Below, in pieces: positions 42,134 through 51,508 of a stretch of 64,000 nt of DNA. Numbering within the stretch: position 1 is the first letter of the stretch; each line of letters opens with the position of its first letter. The notes beneath the pieces are model-generated. The model was given only the letters and a program-made list of their open reading frames with translations, was not told the DNA's origin and made no database searches. This DNA is from Thalassomonas viridans (GTDB lineage: Bacteria > Pseudomonadota > Gammaproteobacteria > Enterobacterales > Alteromonadaceae). The stretch lies in contig NZ_CP059733.1 in NCBI RefSeq assembly GCF_000948985.2, forward strand, positions 2,542,001 through 2,606,000, in the 5' to 3' direction. The translations under genes were made by a program, and so were the position numbers.

Positions 42134-44017
42134 GTGACCGATAGCAAAACAGCATCAGCAAAGGCTGCCGCAGCAGGAGCCGACCAGAGCAAGTCGCCAG
42201 GCGGTGATTTGGATACTAATGCGAATGACGTAGGCAAAGCCGGAGACGGCATCACTACCGTCAGGTACGTGTTGGATGCGGTGGCCCGCCAGGGCGTGCA
42301 TCATGTGTTTATGGTGCCCGGCGGCGTGGTGGATCCCTTTCTGGATGAATTTGGGGAAGATGAGCATGACGTCAAGGCGATTGTCGCCGCCAATGAAGCC
42401 GGCGCCGCTTATATGGCGGACGGTTATGCCAGGGCCAGCGGTTTGTTTGGCGTTTGCATGGGCATAGGCGGGCCGGGTATTGCCAATATGGTGGGACCGC
42501 TGGCCGCCGCCTACAGTGATGGTTCGCCGGTATTAACCCTGGCCGGTGAGATACCTACCGACTGGGATGGCCGCGGAGGTTTTCAGGATGCCAGCGCCGG
42601 CGGCGTCAATGATATCGGCTTTTTGTCCTCGGTGACCGCCATGGCCCGGGAGATCCCGCAAGCGAAAATGGTGCCCCAGGTGCTGGACCACGCCATGAGA
42701 ACTATGCTCGGCGGCGAGCAAAAACCCGTAAGCCTGAGCTTTCCCAAGCAAATACAAACCCAGCTGATTTATGAGAATGAAGTTAATATCAAGCCGCTGC
42801 AGGCGGATAATATCAGCTCAAGGGCATTGGACATGCAAGCGGCCGGCAAGCTGTTATCGGCGCTGGAGCAAAACGGTGGCGGCAATATCGCCATTCTCGC
42901 CGGCAGCGGCGCGGTACGCTCACAGGCCAGTGAAAAGTTAATCGAGTTTGCTGAAAAATACCAGATTCCGGTGGCAACCACCTTAAAGGCGAAAGGGGTC
43001 TTTCCGGAAACACATGCCTTGTCTTTGGGAGTCTTCGGTTATGCTGGCACCAACCATGCTACCCTGGCGTTATTAAACGGTGATAAAAACAATGCCGGTT
43101 GCCCCAATGCCGGGGTTGACGATAACCGTTTGTTGCTGGTGTTAGGGTCGAGCTTAAACCAGCGCGATACCATGCGCTGGGACGAACATTTAAAACCTGA
43201 GGCGGGCATTCACCAGGTCGATATCAATATCGCCGGATTCTCGAAAAACTTCCCGGTAGATGCCGGCATTAACGCCGATATCAACACCCTGCTGGAATGG
43301 CTGCTGCAACCGGAGCAGGACGGGCAGTTGACGGCTTTGCTTGAGGGCAGGGAGCAGCGCCGCCAGTGGTTGAACTCCATTGCCGGCAAGCCGCGTTACT
43401 ATCAAAACGAAGACAGGCCAAGTACCGCTATTCCCATGCATCCGGCGCGTATTATCACCGAATTGCAGATAATCGCGCCAAAAGATACCGTGATTATCGC
43501 CGACTCAGGCGCCCACCGGGCTTTTGCCGGGCATTACTGGCAAAGCAACGGCCCGAGGCAGTACCTGACCGCCACCGCCATGGCGCCTATGGGCTGGGCG
43601 ATCCCGGCAGGCATAGGGGCCAAGGTTGCCTGTCCGGACAAACCCTGTGTGGTGATCACAGGCGATGGCTGTATGCTGATGAACGGCATTGAAATCCAGA
43701 GTGCGGCAAGAAACCGCATTCCCCTGATTGTGCTGGTGATCAACAACAGTGCCCTGGGCAATGTTTATTTAAGGGCGAAGACCCCGATCGCCAAGAAACT
43801 GACCACCCTGGCTACCCATGACTGGGTTGGCTTTGCCCGCGCTTTGGGCGGCGACGGCATTCGTGTGGAAGATCCCGGGGCGCTTTCGCTGGCATTTGAC
43901 CGGGCATTTTCCGCCAACGGCCCGTTTGTGATTGATGCTATCTGCAGCCCGGATTTTGAAACTCCCATCAACCCCTGGCGCAGGGCGGTGGAGCAGGCTA
44001 GCTGGGCGGAGGATTAA
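42134..44017 (+). CDS. ThDP-dependent enzyme, acetolactate-synthase-like
   Basis: 627 aa from GTG 42134, with AAGGAG upstream. Residues 1-40 form an Ala/Ser/Asp-rich extension not typical of the family. The ThDP fold follows: AANEAGAAYMADGYAR (catalytic Glu region), GIGGPGIANMVGPLAAAYSDGSPVLTLAGE, and GDGCMLMNGIEIQSAARNRIPLIVLVINN (ThDP/Mg binding GDG...NN). Family members decarboxylate a 2-oxo acid and join it to an acceptor. The 2-oxo acid could come from the oxidases upstream; this is inference. It is not the housekeeping IlvB since no regulatory subunit gene is adjacent. Confidence 0.88.
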   Translation: MTDSKTASAKAAAAGADQSKSPGGDLDTNANDVGKAGDGITTVRYVLDAVARQGVHHVFMVPGGVVDPFLDEFGEDEHDVKAIVAANEAGAAYMADGYARASGLFGVCMGIGGPGIANMVGPLAAAYSDGSPVLTLAGEIPTDWDGRGGFQDASAGGVNDIGFLSSVTAMAREIPQAKMVPQVLDHAMRTMLGGEQKPVSLSFPKQIQTQLIYENEVNIKPLQADNISSRALDMQAAGKLLSALEQNGGGNIAILAGSGAVRSQASEKLIEFAEKYQIPVATTLKAKGVFPETHALSLGVFGYAGTNHATLALLNGDKNNAGCPNAGVDDNRLLLVLGSSLNQRDTMRWDEHLKPEAGIHQVDINIAGFSKNFPVDAGINADINTLLEWLLQPEQDGQLTALLEGREQRRQWLNSIAGKPRYYQNEDRPSTAIPMHPARIITELQIIAPKDTVIIADSGAHRAFAGHYWQSNGPRQYLTATAMAPMGWAIPAGIGAKVACPDKPCVVITGDGCMLMNGIEIQSAARNRIPLIVLVINNSALGNVYLRAKTPIAKKLTTLATHDWVGFARALGGDGIRVEDPGALSLAFDRAFSANGPFVIDAICSPDFETPINPWRRAVEQASWAED

Positions 44018-44121
44018 CAGCGCTGCAGCCGGATTTACCGGCAGCTTAAGTGGACCCGGACGGGCGGATATGTCCGCACCCGACGGGTGGCAGATTTTAG
44101 GTAAATGACAAGGATATGGTT

Positions 44122-44667
44122 ATGGCAAAACTTCCGTTACTCTCCCGTGATGACCTGGATACCCAGGGACAGGAAATATACGACAAACTTATCGGCCCCA
44201 GGGATGGTCTGTCCGGCATGTACCGGACTTTATTGAACCATCCCGAGCTGGCCCGGCATGTGGGTGAGCTGGGCACTTACCTGCGTTATCAAAGCGAGCT
44301 GGCCGGAGATATCCGCGAACTGGGGATTTTGGCAACCGCCAGGGCGCTCGGCGCGGCCTTCGTCTGGGAAAAACATATCGCTCCGGCGGAAAGGGCGGGT
44401 TTGCCCAACTCGGTTATCGCCCAGGTGCTTGAAGGAGATATCGCCAGCGCCAACATGAAACGCCTGTATTTGTATACCTGGCAGGTGGCGGAAGACGTGG
44501 TGCACCACCGCAGTATTGCCAAACATACCCAGGATTGCCTGGTGGAAGAATTAGGTATCAAGGGCTTTTTAGATCTGGTGATGGCCTGTGGCATGTACCG
44601 CATGGTTTCTACCGTGGTCTTTTCTTTTGACGTGCCTCTGCCCGAGGAAGGGGAGCCGCCTTTCTAA
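44122..44667 (+). CDS. Carboxymuconolactone decarboxylase-like protein 2
   Basis: 181 aa from ATG 44122, eight bases after AAGGA; the ATG at 44116 is too close to that site. LSGMYRTLLNHPELARHVGELGTYLRYQSELAGDIRELGILATARALGAAFVWEKHIAPAE follows the CMD fold, with ARALGAAFVWEKH at the active-site position and no Cys-x2-Cys. Similar proteins often sit in aromatic or metabolite clusters as dehydratases or hydrolases. Last gene of the cluster; the hairpin at 44679 closes it. Confidence 0.82.
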   Translation: MAKLPLLSRDDLDTQGQEIYDKLIGPRDGLSGMYRTLLNHPELARHVGELGTYLRYQSELAGDIRELGILATARALGAAFVWEKHIAPAERAGLPNSVIAQVLEGDIASANMKRLYLYTWQVAEDVVHHRSIAKHTQDCLVEELGIKGFLDLVMACGMYRMVSTVVFSFDVPLPEEGEPPF

Positions 44668-44678
44668 GGATTTTTGTT

Positions 44679-44707
44679 ATCAGCCCCTTTCCGGCTAAGG
44701 GGCTGAT
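44679..44707 (+). terminator. Hairpin ending the redox cluster
   Basis: ATCAGCCCCTT and AAGGGGCTGAT form an 11-bp perfect stem with a 7-base loop directly after the last cluster gene. A clear T-run is absent. Confidence 0.7.
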
Positions 44708-44802
44708 TGAAGCTTAAAGGGAGAGGATAATTAATATTGGCTTAGTATTTTCATAACCGATACAATTGGTTAATCAAATTTTCCCGATAATAACAAGTAT
44801 TC

Positions 44803-45636
44803 ATGATCACAGTTTCCCACCTGAGTAAATCATTTCACCTCAGTAAAGAGGCAATGAAGCAACAAGACGATAAGAAAGATCCCAGGCAGTCCGGCAGGCT
44901 GTTCCAGGCTTTGAAGGATGTCAGTTTTTCCTGTGATAAAGGCCAGGTCTTGGGCCTGCTTGGCCCCAACGGCGCAGGAAAAACCACCACTTTGCGTATT
45001 CTTTCTTCGGCGTTAAAACCTGACAGCGGCGCCATCGTTATTAACGATGTCGATATTATTAAAAAGCCGCAGGAAGCGAAAAAGAAAATCGGCTTTTTAT
45101 CCACTAAAACCGGCTTATATAACCGGTTGACCGCCAAGGAAAATATCGAATATTTCGCCAAGCTTCACAGCATGAACCCAAGGCAAATCAAAGAATACGG
45201 CGAACAGCTTTATCAGCAGCTTGATATTGAAGCCTACCTGCACCGCAGGGTGGAAACCCTCTCCAGCGGCATGCAGCAAAAAGTTTCTATCGCCCGCTCC
45301 GTTATCCACCAGCCGGAGGTGCTGGTGCTGGACGAGCCCACCACGGGGCTGGATATTATGGCCACGGAAGCGATACTGGAGTTTATCGACAGCCAGCGCA
45401 GCCTGGGGCGGCCGGTGATTTTCTCTACCCACCACCTGGATGAAATCGCCATGCTGGCGGACAAAGTCGCCATTATCGCCCAGGGCACCACTTGTTTTAG
45501 CGGTACTCTGGAGCAGTTGCAGCAAAGTACCCAGTGCCGGGATTTAAGAAAAGCTTTTATGGCCACTTTATCTATGCGGGGACAGCACGGAACTGAGCCG
45601 GTAACAAGCCAACAAGTGCAGCCGGGGGAGCAGTAA
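44803..45636 (+). CDS. ABC transporter ATP-binding protein (NatA-like)
   Basis: 277 aa. Walker A LGPNGAGKTTTLRIL, Q-loop region KIGFLSTKTGLY, signature LSSGMQQKVSIAR, Walker B VLVLDEPTTGLD, and the switch His in STHHLDE. The close match of the layout and the following permease gene point to a NatAB-type Na+ exporter or related ABC-2 efflux. The stop lies one base before the permease start. An insertion at residues ~14-32 (KEAMKQQDDKKDPRQSG) is polar and unusual. Confidence 0.88.
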   Translation: MITVSHLSKSFHLSKEAMKQQDDKKDPRQSGRLFQALKDVSFSCDKGQVLGLLGPNGAGKTTTLRILSSALKPDSGAIVINDVDIIKKPQEAKKKIGFLSTKTGLYNRLTAKENIEYFAKLHSMNPRQIKEYGEQLYQQLDIEAYLHRRVETLSSGMQQKVSIARSVIHQPEVLVLDEPTTGLDIMATEAILEFIDSQRSLGRPVIFSTHHLDEIAMLADKVAIIAQGTTCFSGTLEQLQQSTQCRDLRKAFMATLSMRGQHGTEPVTSQQVQPGEQ

Positions 45637-45637
45637 G

Positions 45638-46840
45638 ATGTGGCAAGTTTATAAAAAAGAATTATTGGAGCTGGTGCGGGACAGAAAAACCCTGTTTTTT
45701 ATGATAGCCCTGCCTTTGCTGATTTTCCCGGTGATCTTCGCCATTATGGGGGCCGTGGTGGCCAGCGCCGCCATAGAAGAAGAGCAGAAGGTACTGCGTT
45801 ATGCCGTTATCAACGGCGAGCAGGCCAGCCGCTTTGAAGAACGACTGTTTTATCACCGGGATTTTCAACGCCGGGAAATGCCGTTGCCGGAAGAAGCCGA
45901 TATTTTCGCGGCTATCCGCAGCGGTGAGCTGGATCTGGTGATCAAAGTCAACACCGGGCACCAGGATGATTTAACTGCCGGACAGCAAAGCCGGTGGCAG
46001 CTTTATTTTAATGACTCCTCCCAGCTGAACCAGGTGAAACAAAAGGTCAATAAGGTCTTTAACCAATACCTGGAAAGCCTCAGGCAGGAGAAATTTGGTC
46101 AGCTCGGGATCAATGACAGCCAGTTTAAGCTGCTGATGAAGCCGGTGGTGCTGGCGACCGTCGATACCGCGGATGAAAGGGAAAACCTGGGGGAGCAGAT
46201 CGGCGGCCTGCTGCCGTACCTGCTGATTGTTTTATGTTTAACCGGCGCCATGTATCCGGCCATAGATTTAGGGGCAGGGGAGAAAGAGCGCGGCACCATA
46301 GAAACCCTGTTGTTAACGCCGATTTCCCGTTATGCTCTGGTGCTGGGGAAATTCTTTACCATAATGACCACGGGCATAGTCACGGCGCTTATTACCGTGT
46401 TTAGTCTGGTGCTGTGGAGTTACCTTATCGGTGAGCTGGCAAATGTTGATGTGGTGGCCCGGGTACTGGCTTCGGTGGGGATACAGGATTTATTGCTGAT
46501 GCTGCTGATGCTGATCCCGGTTTCGGCGATTTTTGCCGCTATTCTGCTATCTATTTCCATCTATGCTCGCAGCTTTAAGGAAGCGCAAAATTATATGGGA
46601 CCTATGTCTATGCTGGGCTTTTTCCCTGTGATGGTGGCCATGCTGCCGGGGATAAAGCTTAATTGGAGCTGGTCTTTGGTGCCTATTTCCAATGTCGCCC
46701 TGGCAATCAAGGAGATTTTAAAGGGCACGATAGATCACTGGATGCTGGTTTCTATTCTGGCATCGAGCAGTGTTTTTGCCCTGGGGGCGATTCTTTTTTG
46801 CGTATACATTTTCAATAAAGAGTCGGTGCTTTTTCGCTGA
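45638..46840 (+). CDS. ABC-2 type permease (NatB-like)
   Basis: 400 aa. MWQVYKKELLELVRDRKTLFFMIALPLLIFPVIFAIMG is the typical ABC-2/NatB start with TM1; a large extracytoplasmic domain spans ~40-190, then five membrane segments, with LGAGEKERGTIETLLLTPISR as the cytosolic coupling motif. Works with the ATPase directly upstream. Export substrate likely Na+ or a small molecule. Confidence 0.88.
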   Translation: MWQVYKKELLELVRDRKTLFFMIALPLLIFPVIFAIMGAVVASAAIEEEQKVLRYAVINGEQASRFEERLFYHRDFQRREMPLPEEADIFAAIRSGELDLVIKVNTGHQDDLTAGQQSRWQLYFNDSSQLNQVKQKVNKVFNQYLESLRQEKFGQLGINDSQFKLLMKPVVLATVDTADERENLGEQIGGLLPYLLIVLCLTGAMYPAIDLGAGEKERGTIETLLLTPISRYALVLGKFFTIMTTGIVTALITVFSLVLWSYLIGELANVDVVARVLASVGIQDLLLMLLMLIPVSAIFAAILLSISIYARSFKEAQNYMGPMSMLGFFPVMVAMLPGIKLNWSWSLVPISNVALAIKEILKGTIDHWMLVSILASSSVFALGAILFCVYIFNKESVLFR

Positions 46841-46890
46841 TTTAAAGCGGTTGACGAAGAATAACAAGATTGCGCGGGTAGGGGGAGATT

Positions 46891-48741
46891 ATGGCAGCGG
46901 GTTTAATGGAACAGGCATTTGTTTTTCTTGGCGCCGGGGTGATCACTGTCCCTATTGCCAAACGGCTGGGGTTAGGGTCGGTACTGGGCTATCTGATCGC
47001 CGGGGTCATTATCGGGCCTTATGCGCTGGGGATTGTCGGCAGCCACCTGGAAAATGTCATGCATTTCGCCGAATTTGGCGTGGTGATGATGCTATTCCTG
47101 GTGGGGCTTGAGCTGCAGCCGTCCATTTTATGGAAACTCAGGGTGCCTATCGTCGGTCTTGGCGGCGCCCAGGTGTTGCTGAGCACAGTGGTGCTGGCAT
47201 CTGCGGCCTTGTTGTTTGGCCTTAGCTGGCAAATGGCGCTGGCGGTGGGCATGATTTTGGCGCTGTCTTCCACGGCGATAGTATTGCAGCTGCTGAATGA
47301 AAACGGCCTGATGAAAACCGAACTGGGACAGTCATCTTTTGCCGTACTCTTGTTCCAGGATATTGCGGTGATCCCTATGCTGGCCCTGATGCCGCTGCTG
47401 GTGATGTCGGGGGCGGTAACCACCGAACCCGAGCCGGGACAGTTAACCGGCTACCAGCATGCCCTGCAGCTGATTGCCGTGATCGGCGGCATCATTTTAG
47501 CGGGTAAGTTTTTATTACGTCCCCTGTTTCGCATTATTGCCCAAACCAAGATGCGGGAAATCTTTACCGCCACCGCCTTATTCCTGGTGGTGGGCATCGC
47601 CTTATTGATGGACAGCATAGGCGTTTCTGCGGCGCTGGGCACTTTCCTCGCGGGTGTGGTGCTGGCGGAAAGCGAATACCGGCATGAGCTGGAAGCGGAA
47701 ATCGCTCCCTTTAAAGGCCTGTTGCTGGGGCTGTTTTTTATCTCGGTCGGCGCCAGTATTAACTTCGCGATTTTACTGGCCGAGCCTGTCTTTATCCTGG
47801 CGTTAGTGTTTGGCCTTATTTTCTGCAAAATGCTGGTGCTGTTCGTGCTGGGTAAACTGTTTAAGATGCAGGGGGTTAACCGCTGGTTTTTTTCATTCGC
47901 CCTGGCGCAGGCGGGGGAATTTTGCTTTGTGTTGTTTACCTTTGCCCGCCAGCACAATATTTTAACCCCTGAGATCATTGACCCCTTAGTTGTGGTGGTA
48001 GCCTTGTCTATGGCGGTTACCCCGCTGCTGATGATCATTAACAACAAGGTGGTTGAACCTTTCTTTTCCGGGGCGGATGCCGGAGAAGAAGGGGAAGCGG
48101 ATGAAATCGATGACGGCGATACCCCGGTGATTTTGGCGGGCATGGGACGCTTCGGTCAGATAGTATCTAGGTTGTTGATCTTAAAAGGCTATTCGGTTAC
48201 TGTGCTTGAGCATGATGCCACCCAGGTGGAGTTGGTGCGCAAATACGGAAATAAGGTTTTTTACGGCGATGCCTCCAGAGTGGACTTATTACATGCCGCC
48301 GGGGCAGAAACGGCTAAGCTTTTGATCGTGGCGGTGGATGAGCATGAAAAAGCTCTGGAAATCGTGCAGCATGCCCGCAAACACTTTCCGCAGCTAAAAG
48401 TACTGGTGCGGGCCGTGGGCCGCCTTGAAGTGCATGAGTTGCAGGAAAGCGGCGCGGATATTATTGTTCGGGAAACTTTTCATTCTGCGTTGAACTTGGC
48501 CGAGCAGGCGTTAACCAGCTTGGGTGTAGGAGCTGAGGAGGCCCAGCGTTCGGCGGCTATTTTCAAAGAGCACGATGAGAGAAATGTTATCGCTATGGCT
48601 GAATTTTATGGCGATGAAAAAGGCTACCGCTCTCAGGCCCAGGAAAATTACCGGGCGTTGGCGGCGGTGCTGCAGGCCGATAGCCAGGATATCGAGGCAT
48701 TTAACGCCGAGTGCGACGAAAAATCGGGCAATTGCCCGTGA
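46891..48741 (+). CDS. KefB/KefC-like CPA2 potassium:proton antiporter with TrkA-N
   Basis: 616 aa. LGSVLGYLIAGVIIGPYALGIVG, FGVVMMLFLVGLELQP, ALSSTAIVLQLLNENGL and ALAQAGEFCFVLFTFA are the membrane-domain signatures of Kef systems. After an acidic linker (GADAGEEGEADEIDDGD) comes an RCK domain: TPVILAGMGRFGQIVSRLL. Kef proteins export K+ in response to glutathione adducts. No ancillary KefF/KefG gene is adjacent. Start ATG 46891 with GGGGGAG upstream. Confidence 0.9.
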   Translation: MAAGLMEQAFVFLGAGVITVPIAKRLGLGSVLGYLIAGVIIGPYALGIVGSHLENVMHFAEFGVVMMLFLVGLELQPSILWKLRVPIVGLGGAQVLLSTVVLASAALLFGLSWQMALAVGMILALSSTAIVLQLLNENGLMKTELGQSSFAVLLFQDIAVIPMLALMPLLVMSGAVTTEPEPGQLTGYQHALQLIAVIGGIILAGKFLLRPLFRIIAQTKMREIFTATALFLVVGIALLMDSIGVSAALGTFLAGVVLAESEYRHELEAEIAPFKGLLLGLFFISVGASINFAILLAEPVFILALVFGLIFCKMLVLFVLGKLFKMQGVNRWFFSFALAQAGEFCFVLFTFARQHNILTPEIIDPLVVVVALSMAVTPLLMIINNKVVEPFFSGADAGEEGEADEIDDGDTPVILAGMGRFGQIVSRLLILKGYSVTVLEHDATQVELVRKYGNKVFYGDASRVDLLHAAGAETAKLLIVAVDEHEKALEIVQHARKHFPQLKVLVRAVGRLEVHELQESGADIIVRETFHSALNLAEQALTSLGVGAEEAQRSAAIFKEHDERNVIAMAEFYGDEKGYRSQAQENYRALAAVLQADSQDIEAFNAECDEKSGNCP

Positions 48742-49166
48742 TTACCGGAAAAATTATCTAAAAAAGTAATCTAAAAATTCCCTGACAAATTGTGTTTAAA
48801 TGCTGCCGGTATACTTTACCGGCGGCGCTTTCATTGCCTGTTTATCCTTTCCCTTCATAGTTGGCAGAAAAGTGCATCTTCACTAAAATTAGCCTAACAG
48901 GAGTTGTTAGCTGCATAACGTTTGGGCCAGGTTGAATAAGTACGGATGCTTTACCGGACTGCAATCTGCCGGTCAGACAAGCAAAAAGCAGGACAACTGC
49001 CCATCTCTGTCAATTATTTGAAATATGATAAGAAACAATCGCATAGTTGTTGATCTCGATACTTGAATAACGAAAAAAGCCTTATATTATAGTAACTACT
49101 GACATTTTCTGTTTATGGGCACTATCGCATAGTAATAGGGAATGTTACTGATACTGTGATGAGATT
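48742..49166. other. Intergenic region
   Basis: No gene seen. GCCGGTA/TACCGGC at 48805-48823 forms a 7-bp hairpin that may end the antiporter transcript. The right half is AT-rich and likely holds the diguanylate cyclase promoter. Confidence 0.4.
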
Positions 49167-50675
49167 ATGAGTATAAAAAAAATTCTGTTCGGCTTTCTTT
49201 TGATAGCTTTTGCCTCCGTAGCAAGTGTTCTTTTTACCATCTATAAAATGCAAATCCTGACCGATAATATGTTGAAAATCTTCATTCACCCTTTTCAGGT
49301 CAATAATGCGGTCGCGGAAATTTATAGCGGTGTGACTGTGATGGATCGCGATTTAAAAGCGGCTATCCATGTTCATGATATGGCACATATTACCGAGAAC
49401 ATCAGGGTGTTGACTGAAAAGACACACCGGGAAGAAGAGCGTATCGAGTATAACTTCGCCATTATCTATGAAAATTATCAGGGGGATAATCATGATATTG
49501 ATGATGCCTATCACGCTTTTATCCGCTGGAAAACCCTGGTGGAGCAGTTAATTACTTTGCTGTCGCAAGGAAAAAATCATCAGGCCAATCAGTTACACAA
49601 TACTAAAGGGATAGAGGCCATTGAGCACTTCTACCAGCAAAATAAAGTGCTAAACGATTTTGCCGTAAAAGAAGCCAGTGAATTTCACAGTTTTTCTGTG
49701 GTTAACAAAAGCCAGCTCAGTGTTACCTTTGTTTTATCGCTGACCTTGATGCTTTCCGGTTTTATTACTTTTTATATCGTCAGAACCCTGATTGCCCTTA
49801 ACCGGACCTATCAGGACCAGTTGTATTTGTTAGATCAAAATATCCTGACGGCGACACTGACGCGGGATAAAAAAGTGGTCGACATCAGTTATGCTTTGTG
49901 CCGGGTATTAAAACTTGACCGGGAAGCTGTTTTAAACTCGGTGAATGAATGGTTCTTTACCGATAAGCAGCAGTACCTGACCTTTGAACAGGACATTTTA
50001 TCTGGTATCTCGATAAGTCAGGAAGTTAATATACGGGTCGAAGGGCAAGAGCTTTGGTTTAATTTAGAAGTAATACCCGAGAGCCCCAAAGGGGGCGGGG
50101 TCGGAATTTTTAATTTATTTTTTAATGATATTACCGATAAGAAGTTATTAGAAAAGCTGTCGATTACCGATAATATGACCGGGCTTTATAACCGCAATTA
50201 TTTCGACAGCACTTTTTCCCGGGAACTGAGGCGGGCCAAGCGTGATGAAAAACTTTTTTCCGTGGTGCTGCTCGATATAGATTTCTTCAAACAATACAAT
50301 GACACCTATGGCCATCAGGAAGGGGATAAGGCCCTGATTGCCGTGGCTAAGGTTTTGAGTGAGCAGGCAAAGCGCTCTTCTGATTTTGCCTTCAGGGTTG
50401 GCGGGGAAGAGTTCCTGATTTTAACGAACCAAAAAGACTTCATTTCCCTGGAATTGTTTACCCTGAATGTTATCCATAGTGTTGAAGCCTTAGAAATTCC
50501 TCACGGACCCAGTACAATTTCTGAATTCTTGACCGTTTCTGCCGGGGCGGTTCAGGTGTCGCATGAAAAGGATATTACTGCTGAGGAAGTGTATAAGCTT
50601 GCGGATGAGCTGTTGTATCAGGCCAAATCGGCAGGGCGCAATGGTATGAAAAGTAAGGCGCTGACTCTGGCTTGA
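49167..50675 (+). CDS. Membrane diguanylate cyclase (GGDEF)
   Basis: 502 aa. TM1 at ~5-25, a helical periplasmic sensor region at ~30-185, TM2 at ~190-210 (VTFVLSLTLMLSGFITFYIV), a PAS-like segment ~215-325, then a GGDEF domain starting DNMTGLYNRNYF. The active-site motif is GGEEF at 412-416, compatible with activity; DIDFFKQYNDTYGHQEGD is the nucleotide and Mg site. Makes cyclic di-GMP in response to a periplasmic signal. No RxxD inhibitory site is obvious. Monocistronic. Confidence 0.92.
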   Translation: MSIKKILFGFLLIAFASVASVLFTIYKMQILTDNMLKIFIHPFQVNNAVAEIYSGVTVMDRDLKAAIHVHDMAHITENIRVLTEKTHREEERIEYNFAIIYENYQGDNHDIDDAYHAFIRWKTLVEQLITLLSQGKNHQANQLHNTKGIEAIEHFYQQNKVLNDFAVKEASEFHSFSVVNKSQLSVTFVLSLTLMLSGFITFYIVRTLIALNRTYQDQLYLLDQNILTATLTRDKKVVDISYALCRVLKLDREAVLNSVNEWFFTDKQQYLTFEQDILSGISISQEVNIRVEGQELWFNLEVIPESPKGGGVGIFNLFFNDITDKKLLEKLSITDNMTGLYNRNYFDSTFSRELRRAKRDEKLFSVVLLDIDFFKQYNDTYGHQEGDKALIAVAKVLSEQAKRSSDFAFRVGGEEFLILTNQKDFISLELFTLNVIHSVEALEIPHGPSTISEFLTVSAGAVQVSHEKDITAEEVYKLADELLYQAKSAGRNGMKSKALTLA

Positions 50676-50772
50676 TGATTTAAGCCGGTACTTCATACCG
50701 GGCGGGTCAATGGCATAGCCGAAGCCACCATTAATCCGCCCGCCTCCTGTCTGGTTTTAACTTTATCCGCTA

Positions 50773-51048
50773 TTACGGCTTGTCGTTAAGCGCTTGCCAG
50801 TATTCGCGTATTTCATCTATCTTATCCCGGTAGTCAATGACCTGGCATTTAAGCCAGTAGCTGATATGGCCGATCCCTTCACTGGTAGGCGGGGTGATGC
50901 ATGCCGGTTCGCGGCCGATAGCGGCGAACGCATCGCAGAGAAAAGCGCACTCTTCACTGAATTTGTTAAAGTCGTCGCTAAGCTCGCGAAACTCACGCGA
51001 CAGCTGTTCTCTTTTTTCTGCATCATTCGGAGGCATTGAATCAGACAT
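50773..51048 (-). CDS. ECAFLCDAFAA-family protein, cassette copy 2 (91 aa)
   Basis: Paralogue of 10937-11284. It keeps DDFNKFSEECAFLCDAFAA, EPACI, TSEGIGHISYWLK and the three Cys, and lacks the Gln/Glu tail of copy 1. ATG 51048 has GGGAGGA upstream and overlaps the stop of the small ORF in the same ATGTCTGA arrangement. Helical, cytosolic, no known family. The conservation of both protein and gene junction in two distant copies shows the pair is a real unit. Confidence 0.7.
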   Translation of the reverse strand: MSDSMPPNDAEKREQLSREFRELSDDFNKFSEECAFLCDAFAAIGREPACITPPTSEGIGHISYWLKCQVIDYRDKIDEIREYWQALNDKP

Positions 51049-51196
51049 GATACCGTCCTCCCTTGCTGGCAAGAGCGCTGGTTTTTGCATAAATGACAGG
51101 AAGTGTCAGCGAATGCCTAGGGGCAGGGATAAGTATATTTTCTGTTAAAGAAACTTTAACCGAGTGAAACTCTGGCATATCATTAGATTTAGCCAT
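51041..51196 (-). CDS. Small peptide of two-ORF cassette, copy 2 (51 aa)
   Basis: MAKSNDMPEFHSVKV at the start matches copy 1 at 13 of 15 positions; the remaining 36 residues (including ILIPAPRHSLTLPVIYAK) share nothing obvious with it. Ends GGRYHV, where copy 1 ends GGQAHV, so the last residues are similar again, partly because they overlap the next gene's ribosome site. GAGGTATCTAT precedes the ATG as in copy 1. Too short for most gene finders. Function unknown. Confidence 0.6.
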   Translation of the reverse strand: MAKSNDMPEFHSVKVSLTENILIPAPRHSLTLPVIYAKTSALASKGGRYHV

Positions 51197-51477
51197 GATA
51201 GATACCTCGTTTGTATCTGTTAGGGTTAGCTGTCTCTGGGTGCGGTCACACTCAGGGGCAGCGCCTGGTTTATCTGTTGCTCTTCTTGTTTACCTACCTC
51301 CTTTGCTAGGGGAATTCTCCTATTATTCATAGTACAAAATACTGAAAAAGCCAGGTTGGCGGGCATTATGTTTTTGTACAAATTGCCTGCGCTGTATAGT
51401 TTGCTGTACGGAGGGTTTAAATGATTGAAAAGTAATGATTAAACTGACTGTTGAATTTGTTTTTCAGACAAGAAAAA
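51197..51477. other. Leader and promoter region of cassette copy 2
   Basis: Holds the leader hairpin at 51229-51262 and presumably the promoter of the minus-strand cassette. No ORF is seen between the leader and the end of the tRNA array. Confidence 0.4.
51229..51262 (-). promoter_or_regulatory. Leader hairpin of two-ORF cassette, copy 2
   Basis: Minus strand: outer stem GCTG/CAGC, inner stem CTG.GTG/CACCCAG, 32 nt upstream of the small ORF, preceded by AGGCGCT. Counterpart of 10638-10672 with different stem bases. Confidence 0.5.
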
Positions 51478-51503
51478 AGGGCTGCAAAGAATTGCAGCTC
51501 TTA
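51478..51503 (-). terminator. Terminator at the end of the tRNA-Asn array
   Basis: Minus strand AGCTGCAATTC then TTTGCAGCCC followed by TTTTTTC. The same GGGCTGCAA/TTGCAGCCC hairpin recurs after most units of the array, at about 51632, 51790, 52687, 52844 and 53001. Confidence 0.75.
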
Positions 51504-51508
51504 TAAGG

